Shown: positions 1 through 6,668, counted from the stretch's first letter. The stretch: 6,684 bases of DNA from an uncultured Lachnospiraceae bacterium (GCA_946537585.1 CAMNFX010000075.1:1-6684); one strand, 5' to 3'. Notes: a model not told the origin generated them from the letters alone. Numbers and translations: made by a program.

Positions 1-1941
1 GCGATCCTGACGAGCCGTGTGATCGACCGTCCGATGCGTCCGCTGTTCCCGAAGGACTACCGCAACGATGTACTGCTGAACAACCTTGTTCTTTCCGTAG
101 ACCCGACCTGCCCGCCGGAGATGCTTGCCATGCTCGGTTCCTCCCTTGCGACCAGCATTTCGGATATCCCCTTTGACGGTCCGTGTGCCGCTACCATGGT
201 CGGACTTGTGGACGGAAAGTTCGTTTTCAACCCGACCCAGGAAGAGAAGGCAGTTTCTGATCTGGCTCTGACCGTTGCCTCCACCCGCGAGAAGGTCATC
301 ATGATCGAGGCAGGTGCCAACGAAGTCAGTGATGAGGTCATGATCGACGCGATCTATCAGGCTCATGAGATCAATCAGAAGATCATCGCCTGGATGGACC
401 AGATCGTTGCCGAGGTCGGAAAGCCCAAGCACAGCTATGTTTCCTGTGCCGTTCCGGAGGAGCTTTTTGCCGCTATTAAGGAAGAGGTCCCGCAGGAGGA
501 GATGGAAGCAGCCGTATTCTGCGATGAGAAGCAGCTGCGCGATAAGAACATCGATGCCATCATGACCCGCCTCAAGGAAAAGTTTGCCGGTAACGAGGAG
601 TGGCTCGGCCTTCTGGGCGATGCCGTTTACCAGTATCAGAAGAAGACTGTACGCAAGATGATCCTGAAGGATCACAAGCGTCCTGACGGCCGTGAGATCT
701 CCGAGATCCGTCCTCTTGCTGCCGAGATCGACACCGTTCCGAGAGTACACGGTTCCGGTATGTTCACCAGAGGCCAGACCCAGATCCTGAACATCTGTAC
801 CCTTGCACCGCTTTCCGATGCACAGAAGATCGACGGACTGGATTCCAGCGTGACCTCCAAGAGATATATGCATCACTACAACTTCCCGTCCTACTCCGTC
901 GGCGAGACCAAGCCGTCCAGAGGACCGGGACGCCGTGAGATCGGACACGGTGCTCTTGCAGAGAGGGCACTGATCCCGGTGCTCCCGAGCGAAGAGGAGT
1001 TCCCGTATGCGATCCGTACCGTCTCCGAGACGCTCGAGTCCAACGGCTCCACCTCCCAGGCTTCCGTCTGTGCATCCTCCCTGTCTCTGATGGCAGCGGG
1101 CGTGCCGATCAAGTCAGCGGTTGCCGGCATCAGCTGCGGCCTTGTGACCGGCGAGACGGATGATGATTACGTGGTCCTTACCGATATCCAGGGTCTTGAG
1201 GACTTCTTCGGAGATATGGACTTCAAGGTAGCCGGAACCCGCAAGGGCATCACCGCGATCCAGATGGATATCAAGATCCACGGCCTGACCCGTCCGATCG
1301 TTGAGGAAGCGATCGCCCGTACGCACGAGGCAAGACTTTATATCATGGACAAGATCATGGATCCGGTCATCAGCGAGCCTCGTCCGGAGCTGAGCCAGTA
1401 TGCTCCGAAGATCAGCTCGATCATGATCGATCCGTCCAAGATCGGTGATGTTGTCGGAAAGCAGGGCAAGACCATCAACAAGATCATCGAGGAGACCGGT
1501 GTTCAGATCGATATCGAGGACGACGGACATGTTTCTGTCTGCGGCGTAGATCAGGAGATGATCGACCGTGCGATCGAGATCATCGAGAGCATCGTCACCG
1601 ATGTAGAGGTCGGCATGATCATGAGCGGCAAGGTATTCAATATCTTGAGCTTTGGCGCCCAGGTCGAGCTCGGACCGAACAAGAAGGGCCTGATCCACAT
1701 TTCCAGACTGGCTGACAGCCGTGTCGGCAAGGTCGAGGATGTGGTCAAGCTGGGAGATGTCGTTACCGTGAAGGTCATCAAGGTGGATGAGCGCGACGGC
1801 AAGATCGATCTTTCCATGCGTCCCTCTGATATCAACGGTACCTGGATTCCCAAGGAGGATGAAGGCAGCAGTGCCGGCCGCGGCGGAAGAGACCGCGGAA
1901 ACCGCAGCGGAAGAGACCGCGGAGGACGCAGCCGCAGATGA
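1..1941 (+). CDS. pnp: Polynucleotide phosphorylase (PNPase), 5'-truncated by window edge
   Basis: Phosphorolytic 3'-5' exoribonuclease that degrades RNA to nucleoside diphosphates, acting as a cytoplasmic trimer in mRNA turnover. The frame is open from base 1 (AILTSRVIDRPMRPLFPK), which matches PNPase internally, so the GTG at 19 is an ordinary valine codon and not the start; roughly 85-90 N-terminal residues are missing. Numbering residues from base 1: the rest of the first RNase PH domain runs to about 130, a helical linker follows to about 225, and the second, catalytic RNase PH domain spans about 230-465. This domain carries FTRGQTQ, the phosphate-binding SNGSTSQAS segment, and EDFFGDMDFK, whose D401, D407 and K409 align with E. 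coli D486, D492 and K494. A KH domain with GKQG (486-489) and an S1 domain (about 537-608) follow, then an Arg/Gly-rich tail (626-646). All core elements present are intact, so the gene should be functional. Its stop is followed by a strong terminator. Confidence 0.98.
   Translation, partial: AILTSRVIDRPMRPLFPKDYRNDVLLNNLVLSVDPTCPPEMLAMLGSSLATSISDIPFDGPCAATMVGLVDGKFVFNPTQEEKAVSDLALTVASTREKVIMIEAGANEVSDEVMIDAIYQAHEINQKIIAWMDQIVAEVGKPKHSYVSCAVPEELFAAIKEEVPQEEMEAAVFCDEKQLRDKNIDAIMTRLKEKFAGNEEWLGLLGDAVYQYQKKTVRKMILKDHKRPDGREISEIRPLAAEIDTVPRVHGSGMFTRGQTQILNICTLAPLSDAQKIDGLDSSVTSKRYMHHYNFPSYSVGETKPSRGPGRREIGHGALAERALIPVLPSEEEFPYAIRTVSETLESNGSTSQASVCASSLSLMAAGVPIKSAVAGISCGLVTGETDDDYVVLTDIQGLEDFFGDMDFKVAGTRKGITAIQMDIKIHGLTRPIVEEAIARTHEARLYIMDKIMDPVISEPRPELSQYAPKISSIMIDPSKIGDVVGKQGKTINKIIEETGVQIDIEDDGHVSVCGVDQEMIDRAIEIIESIVTDVEVGMIMSGKVFNILSFGAQVELGPNKKGLIHISRLADSRVGKVEDVVKLGDVVTVKVIKVDERDGKIDLSMRPSDINGTWIPKEDEGSSAGRGGRDRGNRSGRDRGGRSRR
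1883..1930 (+). repeat. 24-bp tandem duplication in the pnp 3' end
   Basis: Two adjacent 24-bp units (1883-1906 and 1907-1930) share their first 17 bases exactly (GCGGAAGAGACCGCGGA) and differ at three positions in the last seven. The period is a multiple of three, so the frame is kept. The units encode GGRDRGNRS and GRDRGGRS in the Arg/Gly tail after the S1 domain. The tail is likely disordered and positively charged, which would suit added RNA affinity; that role is inferred. Confidence 0.85.
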
Positions 1942-2066
1942 TCTGCGCGTTTATATGGACAGGAAACCAGCGCATCCCCTTCGCACTTCGTGCCCGGTTC
2001 ACTGAGTTTCATAATACCAGACAGCAGGCGCTTCACTGATAATGTCAGGCTGTCAAAAGATCACAT

Positions 2067-2109
2067 GTTCCGCAGTGAGGCCGAATGAGCCTTACTGCGG
2101 AACTTTTCT
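2067..2109 (+). terminator. Intrinsic terminator after pnp
   Basis: A 15-bp stem is formed by 2067-2081 (GTTCCGCAGTGAGGC) and 2089-2103 (GCCTTACTGCGGAAC), with a single G-T wobble at 2077/2093. The loop is 7 nt (CGAATGA), and TTTTCT follows at once at 2104-2109. Stem length, tight loop and T-tract are those of a rho-independent terminator, placed 125 nt after the pnp stop. It should end most pnp transcripts. It also covers the furthest-upstream ATG of the next reading frame (2085), which bears on that gene's start. Confidence 0.88.
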
Positions 2110-2132
2110 GCTTGATGAAGGAATCATACAAT
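2104..2132 (+). promoter_or_regulatory. Possible promoter for the downstream gene set
   Basis: TACAAT at 2127-2132 is a five-of-six match to the sigma-A -10 consensus and lies just past the pnp terminator, where a new promoter would be expected. At 17-bp spacing the -35 position holds TTTTCT (2104-2109), a poor match, and there is no extended -10 TG. If it is real, transcription would begin near 2139, downstream of the ATG codons at 2085 and 2115, which would favour the ATG at 2178 as start of the next gene. Weak evidence. Confidence 0.25.
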
Positions 2133-3329
2133 ACTGATCCGAAACAGGAATTCAGTCAATATAAAGAATTTAATGATATGCGGTCCGAGCTCGGAGCTGC
2201 ACCGCGGGAGACTCTTGAGCAGATACAGGAGCACCTGAACGAGGCAAAGGAGTCTGCCCGTAATAAAGCCGCAGAAAATGCGGCAAGAAGCAGAGCGCAG
2301 AAGGCTAAACAGACACAGAACGCTGCAAAAAGCCTCAAGGCCCGGACCATGAAGACCGCGATGATGACTGTCACTGCGGTCTCTGCTGCTGCCGTCGTCA
2401 CGACCGCTGCCGCGGATCCTCAGTCCTCCATCATGCCGGAGGCTGCCCAATATGTCGCCGAGATCTCTCATCAGCTCGTAAAGCCCGTCGTACGGGAAAA
2501 CGAAGGTGCCGACATCAGAGATGTTGCCGGAGTCTGGAGCGGAGAACTCAATGCGGATGAAGTCACCTCTTATCTCTATGTGGAAGAGGAAACCGAAGAG
2601 GATGAATTTGCCGAAGAGACAGAGGAATCCCCGGAGGACGGAGAAGCCATGGAAGAGTCTCCGGAAGAGGACGAACTCCCGGAAGAGGGTGAGGAAGGCG
2701 AAGAGCCTGAAGAGGAAGAATCTGATTCCGGGGAAGAAGAATCCGAGGATGATGTGGTCGACGTAGATGAATTCCTGGAAGATGAGGAGACAGAGCTTTC
2801 GGATGATGAAGAAGGCGATCCCGCCGACGAGGATGCTCTTCTGGAAGAAGAGGATGAAGCGGAAGACGAAGCCGAGGAGACAGATACTGAAGACGGTCCT
2901 GAAGCAGAGTCGGAAGCCGCCGGAAATACCGGCACCGGGGATCATGATACCATCTCCTCTGAAACAACGTCACCCTCTGCTGCCGCTTCGGAAACCCGTT
3001 CCGGCTCAGGAACAGATACAGAAACAACAGCTGCAGGAAGACGGGAGGAAACATCCGCTGCACGGCAGGAAACAACCGCCGCTCAGGGCAGAGAGCAAAG
3101 GCAGGAGACTGCCGCCTCCGGAAGAGATGCTGCACAGGAGACCACTGCTGCTGCTCACGGAGGTCAGACACAGCCCTCCTCAGCTTCTGCCAGAGACACA
3201 GAAACAACTGCAGCATCCGGCACAGCGGCCGAAACCACGGCACCTTCAACGGTATCCCACGAGGAAGAACCTGCATCTGAGATACAGCCTCCCGAGCCTG
3301 CGGAAGGCGCAGAAGAAGAGCAGCCATAA
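2115..3329 (+). CDS. Membrane-anchored, highly acidic, lysine-poor protein with ETTA repeats; function unknown
   Basis: Not a family I recognise. From the ATG at 2115 it is 404 residues. Residues 1-80 are cytoplasmic in style, helical and probably coiled-coil (ETLEQIQEHLNEAKESARNKAAE), with many Lys/Arg. One hydrophobic segment at about 81-100 (MMTVTAVSAAAVVTT) has the basic side on its N-terminal flank, predicting N-in, C-out. A short region (101-155) with QYVAEISHQLVKPVV may fold. Residues 156-267 are about 60% Glu/Asp, followed by a Ser/Thr/Ala/Gln-rich tail with five exact ETTA motifs. No lysine occurs after residue 123. There is no LPxTG sorting signal. The start is uncertain: the frame also has ATG at 2085 (with GAGG at 2077-2080, but inside the terminator hairpin) and at 2178 (downstream of a possible promoter), and none has a strong ribosome binding site. 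It lies 47 nt before the MscS gene and is probably cotranscribed with it. The coding strand is strongly purine-rich, explaining long spurious antisense frames. Confidence 0.72.
   Translation: MKESYNTDPKQEFSQYKEFNDMRSELGAAPRETLEQIQEHLNEAKESARNKAAENAARSRAQKAKQTQNAAKSLKARTMKTAMMTVTAVSAAAVVTTAAADPQSSIMPEAAQYVAEISHQLVKPVVRENEGADIRDVAGVWSGELNADEVTSYLYVEEETEEDEFAEETEESPEDGEAMEESPEEDELPEEGEEGEEPEEEESDSGEEESEDDVVDVDEFLEDEETELSDDEEGDPADEDALLEEEDEAEDEAEETDTEDGPEAESEAAGNTGTGDHDTISSETTSPSAAASETRSGSGTDTETTAAGRREETSAARQETTAAQGREQRQETAASGRDAAQETTAAAHGGQTQPSSASARDTETTAASGTAAETTAPSTVSHEEEPASEIQPPEPAEGAEEEQP
2960..3249 (+). repeat. Degenerate ETTA-type repeats in the acidic protein
   Basis: The C-terminal tail carries repeated Glu-Thr-Thr-Ala units: ETTAAG, ETTAAQ, ETTAAA, ETTAAS and ETTAPS, with weaker copies ETTSPS, ETSAAR and ETAASG. 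At DNA level the word GAAACAAC recurs at several of these. Spacing is irregular, so this is a drifted low-complexity repeat and not a clean tandem array. Such Thr/Ala/Glu linkers are common as extended wall-crossing stalks in Gram-positive surface proteins. Confidence 0.7.
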
Positions 3330-3376
3330 AATGCGCACGGCAGCATTTTCACAGAATTGATCGAGGAAACAACCAT

Positions 3377-4354
3377 ATGAAACAGACATCTCACAGAAAC
3401 TCTGCAGGAAACATGATCCTTGTCGCAGTCATCATTGCACTGATCTGGCTGCTCATCTGCTTTCCGTCCCTTCTGTTTTTCTTAAGCGACAGCCAGAAGG
3501 ATGCGATCCGGGTATTCCACAAGGTATATATGACCTCCCGTATGCCCGGCGGCAAGTCCGGAGGCGGATTTGATGTCATGCGGCTTGTTGCGATTGCGAT
3601 CCTTATCGCGGTCTGCTGGATGATCAACTTCATTGTACAGTTCATCTGCAGCCATCTGCAGTTTCAGAACCGCAACGCCGAAACACTGAAGGGTCTGATC
3701 GGCAATATCTTCAAATATGCGATCGTGATTTACGCGGTGCTCTATGGTCTTTCCATTATGGGCGTCAACACAGCCGCGCTGGTAGCCTCCCTCGGAATCA
3801 TGTCCCTGATCATCGGTTTCGGTGCCCAGTCCCTGATCGAAGATGTCATTACCGGTCTCTTTATCATTCTGGAAGGGCAGTATCATGTCGGCGATATCGT
3901 CACGATCGACGGCTTCCGTGGGACTGTTACCTCCATCGGCATACGAACAACACAGATCACGGATGTCGGCGGTAACATCAAGGTCATCAACAACTCAGAC
4001 ATCCGCACCCTGGTCAATCTTTCCGAGGTAAAGTCTCTTGCGACCACTGTGATCTCCATCGCTTACGACGCTGATCTTTATGCGGCGGAAATGACGATCC
4101 GCAAGACCTCGGAAGCACTGCCTGACATGTACCCGGAGGTTTTTCCGACAGCGCCCGAATACCTCGGAGTGGAGGAGCTTAATACTTCCTCCGTGGATCT
4201 TCGGGTCGCGGCTTCCGTCGATGAGGCGCAGATCTACGTGGCAAGGCGTCTGATGAACCGCGAATATAAGCTGGCGCTGGATGCGGCCGGGATCGAGATT
4301 CCGTTCCCACAGGTCGTGGTGCATGATGCTGACGCCAAAGCCGGTAAACTCTGA
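3377..4354 (+). CDS. MscS-family small-conductance mechanosensitive ion channel
   Basis: A membrane channel that opens under bilayer tension and releases solutes after hypo-osmotic shock; the family forms heptamers. At 325 residues it is a little longer than E. coli MscS (286). Membrane helices lie at about 13-37, 68-92 and 105-128. The pore helix follows at about 130-165 (VNTAALVASLGIMSLIIGFGAQ), with the Gly/Ala-rich packing face and the IEDVITGLFIILEGQYHVGD boundary typical of the family. The beta domain spans about 168-215 (GFRGTVTSIGIRTT) and the C-terminal alpha/beta domain ends in the characteristic AGIEIPFPQVVVH (304-316). The first and second helices are joined by a Gly-rich loop (PGGKSGGGFD). 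The start is set by GAGGAA at 3363-3368, 8 nt before ATG. It sits 47 nt after the acidic membrane protein with no terminator between. I give no gene symbol because several MscS subgroups share this architecture. Confidence 0.95.
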   Translation: MKQTSHRNSAGNMILVAVIIALIWLLICFPSLLFFLSDSQKDAIRVFHKVYMTSRMPGGKSGGGFDVMRLVAIAILIAVCWMINFIVQFICSHLQFQNRNAETLKGLIGNIFKYAIVIYAVLYGLSIMGVNTAALVASLGIMSLIIGFGAQSLIEDVITGLFIILEGQYHVGDIVTIDGFRGTVTSIGIRTTQITDVGGNIKVINNSDIRTLVNLSEVKSLATTVISIAYDADLYAAEMTIRKTSEALPDMYPEVFPTAPEYLGVEELNTSSVDLRVAASVDEAQIYVARRLMNREYKLALDAAGIEIPFPQVVVHDADAKAGKL

Positions 4355-4440
4355 GCGCCCATTTTTCTCTGTGTTTTTTAGCTTACGTGATCTTCGCATT
4401 GTCCGACAGATCCCGCGATGCCTGCATTTTTACCTTGCCG

Positions 4441-4965
4441 ATGAACACTGCTGCACAAAAAAACGATACCAGAAGATTCAGAAAAGATCAGGACATACTG
4501 ATCTATACCGGACTCGGAGCGATTGCCTTCGGGGGCTGGGCTATGATCAAGAACGTTCTGATGCTGATCATGCATTATGAAAAGACCCTGCGGAGCTTCG
4601 GCATCGATCCCACGGATACCGTTACCGTCTATGTCACAGCAGGCTTGGTTTTCTTCGCGCTGGTCTATGCTCTTTGCTTCCGCATCTATATCGGCCGCTC
4701 GGCGATCCGGGAAGGAAGAAACAAAAAGCAGGGGGCGGCTTATATTCCCGCTGCCTTTCTGCTGATTCTTTTCGGGATAATCAGCATGTTCATGGACCTC
4801 TGTTATTACGAGGAATATTTTGATGATTTTATGGACGGCTTTTCAACCATACTGCTGGACCTTACTTCGCTGATCACGCTGATCGAGCTTGTCATATCCG
4901 CGGTCCGCGTACGAAGAGTCAAAAAGGCTTCCAGGCTGCAGAAAACGGAAAGCGAGGGGCGGTGA
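4441..4965 (+). CDS. Four-helix integral membrane protein, unknown family
   Basis: Family not recognised. From the ATG at 4441 it is 174 residues with four hydrophobic segments at about 19-44, 61-85, 100-120 and 133-155. Charges follow the positive-inside rule: RRFRK before helix 1, GRSAIREGRNKK between helices 2 and 3, and RVRRVKKASR after helix 4 are cytoplasmic, while the short loop CYYEEYFDDFMDGF between helices 3 and 4 is outside and strongly acidic and aromatic. The frame opens further upstream (GTG at 4387, TTG at 4399), which would give 192 or 188 residues, but no start has a convincing ribosome binding site; the upstream 86 nt is T-rich. ATG 4441 is preferred because the 18 extra residues look non-conserved in character. 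The stop is 4 nt before the next start, implying translational coupling with the DUF6765-like gene. Confidence 0.78.
   Translation: MNTAAQKNDTRRFRKDQDILIYTGLGAIAFGGWAMIKNVLMLIMHYEKTLRSFGIDPTDTVTVYVTAGLVFFALVYALCFRIYIGRSAIREGRNKKQGAAYIPAAFLLILFGIISMFMDLCYYEEYFDDFMDGFSTILLDLTSLITLIELVISAVRVRRVKKASRLQKTESEGR
4954..4965 (+). promoter_or_regulatory. Ribosome binding site that fixes the DUF6765-like start
   Basis: GAGGGGCGGTGA contains two segments complementary to the 16S rRNA 3' end (GAGGGG at 4954-4959 and GGTGA at 4961-4965), placed 10 and 4 nt before ATG 4970. The element is made of the last codons and stop of the preceding gene. The frame extends upstream to an ATG at 4889, which lies inside the preceding gene and has no such signal, so 4970 is the supported start. 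Confidence 0.75.
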
Positions 4966-4969
4966 AAAG

Positions 4970-6157
4970 ATGCAGGCGGATTTTCATTATTATGCAACCT
5001 ACTGTGCCGCATTTCTGGCAGGCTGTCCTCATGAAGAAAGTCTTCTGATTGCTTACTGCTCCCAGCTGACTGACTGCTGCACAAGAAGCTTTCTGAAGGA
5101 ATTAAAAGCGCCCCTGTCGGCAGCAACCACCCAGAACCAGACCGAACTCATGGACGCTCCGATGGATCTTCTGGGGCTGCAGGAGATCACGAGGATCTGG
5201 TCATCCTTTCACTTTCTTCCCCGGGATCTTTACGCAAAAGCACCCGAAGGAAGCCCGAGCTTTTACAGGAATAAGTACCGTCTGATCTGCGGTCCGAACG
5301 GGGAGCTCCTTTTGGACACCGTCCATCTGGCAAAAGGAAAGGGGCCGGAGGCTGCCGGCCTTGCCATGCATATACTGGCGGATACATGGGCACACCGGTA
5401 CTTTGCCGGCACGCCGTCCCTCGTGATCAACAATACCAACTATGCTTTTGAAGAGCTGCTTACCGTAAACGGAAAGGAGATTTTCCGCCCCTTAAAATTC
5501 CGGCACAGTCCCTCCCTGAAGGATGACATTGAACAGGGAATCTATGTCAATACTCTCTATCAGACATCAGAGAGCACCGTGATGAACTTAGGGCACGGAA
5601 GAGCCGGGCACCTGCCGGATTACAGCTTTATCCGCTATCGTTATATGCCCGCATGGGGAAGATACACCCTGATCACAAAGGACAATCCTCATGATTACAG
5701 GCTTGCCTTCTGCCAGATGGTCCATGCACTGAAATTTTTAAACGGAAATACGGAATCCTTTATCAGAGGCTTTTATGATTTTGAAGCTTTAAAAGGATAT
5801 GAGGAGACGGTCAGCAGGATCCTCTGCCGCCGCCAGACGGACGCCTCCGCAGACTGGAAGGCATTTGGAGAATCTCTTTCAGGACAGGCCATTCCGGATT
5901 TTGATGAGTCAGGGTACAGGGAAGAGTATCTGTCAGCTGATGCCGGCGGAAAGGACGGCACTGTGCTTGGCCGGTATATTCTGGCTGCACTGGCGCAGAA
6001 AAGCATGGTCACCAATAAGATCGCCCGCTCAAAAAATCCGCTGGCGGGGATCTCCGTCGAATATGACGGCAAAAAGCTTCCGGGTATCCGTGACTACCTG
6101 AAGCTGATCAGGATCTCGGAAAGGGGCAAAAATGACAAAGTGGCAAAGAATCCGTAA
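4970..6157 (+). CDS. DUF6765-like protein, possible zinc-dependent phospholipase C/P1-nuclease-type fold
   Basis: 395 residues starting MQADFHYYATYCAAFLAG, which I recall as the opening of DUF6765 family proteins; the family has no established function as far as I know. There is no signal peptide and no membrane helix, so it should be cytoplasmic. Candidate metal ligands recur in order: D4 and H6 (DFHYY), D35, then HILADTWAH (H134, D138, H142), and GHGRAGHLPDYSF (H209, H214, D217). The spaced His/Asp pattern in a helical protein recalls the zinc-dependent phospholipase C/P1 nuclease fold, but this is inference from motif look, and substrate and activity are unknown. Five cysteines fall in the first 37 residues (12, 19, 30, 36, 37). 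The C-terminal tail, about 380-395, is Lys-rich and overlaps the next gene by 26 nt. The close coupling to membrane-protein genes on both sides suggests a membrane-related job. The family name should be taken as probable. Confidence 0.85.
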   Translation: MQADFHYYATYCAAFLAGCPHEESLLIAYCSQLTDCCTRSFLKELKAPLSAATTQNQTELMDAPMDLLGLQEITRIWSSFHFLPRDLYAKAPEGSPSFYRNKYRLICGPNGELLLDTVHLAKGKGPEAAGLAMHILADTWAHRYFAGTPSLVINNTNYAFEELLTVNGKEIFRPLKFRHSPSLKDDIEQGIYVNTLYQTSESTVMNLGHGRAGHLPDYSFIRYRYMPAWGRYTLITKDNPHDYRLAFCQMVHALKFLNGNTESFIRGFYDFEALKGYEETVSRILCRRQTDASADWKAFGESLSGQAIPDFDESGYREEYLSADAGGKDGTVLGRYILAALAQKSMVTNKIARSKNPLAGISVEYDGKKLPGIRDYLKLIRISERGKNDKVAKNP

Positions 6158-6665
6158 CATCATCATCGGCCTCGTCATGCTTTTCTTCGTAGTATCTCTG
6201 ATCAGCCTGCCGGATGACAATTTCGAATTTCTGGCATGGGTCCTTGCAGTTTTTCTGCTTCTGACGGGGATCAAGTATCTTTTCTATTACTTTACCATGG
6301 CTCGTTTCATGGTGAGCGGAAAGGCCATACTGTTTCTGGGAGTCATCATACTGGATCTTGGCGTATTTACAATCTCCATCACGGATGAGTCAAAGCTTAT
6401 CATCATCAGCTACCTCCTCGGGATCCACGCCTTCAGCGGTATCCTCAACCTCTTAAAGGGCATCAGTGAACTCCGAAGCCATACGGTGGGATGGAAGCTC
6501 GACCTTATCCAGGGCATCGGCAATCTCCTCATGGCAGTCTCCTGCATCGTGTTCAGAAATTCTACCCATATTCTGGTCTACCTGTACTGTGCAGGACTGA
6601 CATACTCCGCAATCATGCGCATCACCTCCGCCTTCAGGAGAAGCGCGATCGTATACATTCCATAA
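6132..6665 (+). CDS. HdeD/DUF308-like six-helix membrane protein
   Basis: 177 residues, almost wholly membrane-embedded, with six hydrophobic segments at about 8-26, 32-54, 62-82, 88-108, 122-141 and 146-164. Paired helices with small glycine-bearing motifs (IIIGLVMLFF, FLGVIILDLGVF, IQGIGNLLMAVS) and the length match the DUF308 short-repeat family that includes E. coli HdeD, a membrane protein linked to acid stress at high cell density. No catalytic residues are visible, and a precise role cannot be given. The start ATG is preceded by GGAAAGGGG (6118-6126) with a 5-nt gap. It begins 26 nt before the stop of the DUF6765-like gene in another frame, so translation is probably coupled. It appears to be the last gene of the set, as a hairpin follows its stop. 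Confidence 0.85.
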   Translation: MTKWQRIRNIIIGLVMLFFVVSLISLPDDNFEFLAWVLAVFLLLTGIKYLFYYFTMARFMVSGKAILFLGVIILDLGVFTISITDESKLIIISYLLGIHAFSGILNLLKGISELRSHTVGWKLDLIQGIGNLLMAVSCIVFRNSTHILVYLYCAGLTYSAIMRITSAFRRSAIVYIP

Positions 6666-6668
6666 AAG

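Noticed and set aside
19..21. GTG as a start codon for pnp
   Set aside because: The frame is open to base 1 and the upstream residues AILTSR match the family; this is internal valine.
1114..1698. 194-codon open frame on the - strand within pnp
   Set aside because: It is opposite highly conserved PNPase catalytic and KH sequence; its composition (rich in Asp, Leu, Ile) mirrors pnp GAT/GAC and ATC codon use. No independent support.
2020..2054. Inverted repeat GACAGC/GCTGTC between pnp and its terminator
   Set aside because: Only 6 bp with a 23-nt loop and no extension; within chance for an intergenic stretch.
1942..2066. Small RNA or riboswitch between pnp and the terminator
   Set aside because: No recognisable conserved core or strong structure; it reads as an ordinary 3' untranslated region.
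2124..3327. Long open frames on the - strand opposite the acidic protein (2124-2945, 2563-3327, 2576-2935)
   Set aside because: Their Ser-, Leu/Arg/Pro- or Phe-rich compositions are what the purine-rich acidic codons give when read on the other strand. No ribosome binding site or family resemblance.
3331..3346. Hairpin ATGC...GCAT followed by a few T's before mscS as a terminator
   Set aside because: The stem is only 4 bp with an 8-nt loop; too weak to end transcription.
3331..3360. Nine-codon ORF (MRTAAFSQN) just after the acidic protein, a possible leader peptide
   Set aside because: Weak ribosome binding site, no regulatory codon run, and no terminator/antiterminator pair before mscS.
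4355..4380. T-rich stretch after mscS as an intrinsic terminator
   Set aside because: T-tracts are present but no stable GC-rich stem precedes them.
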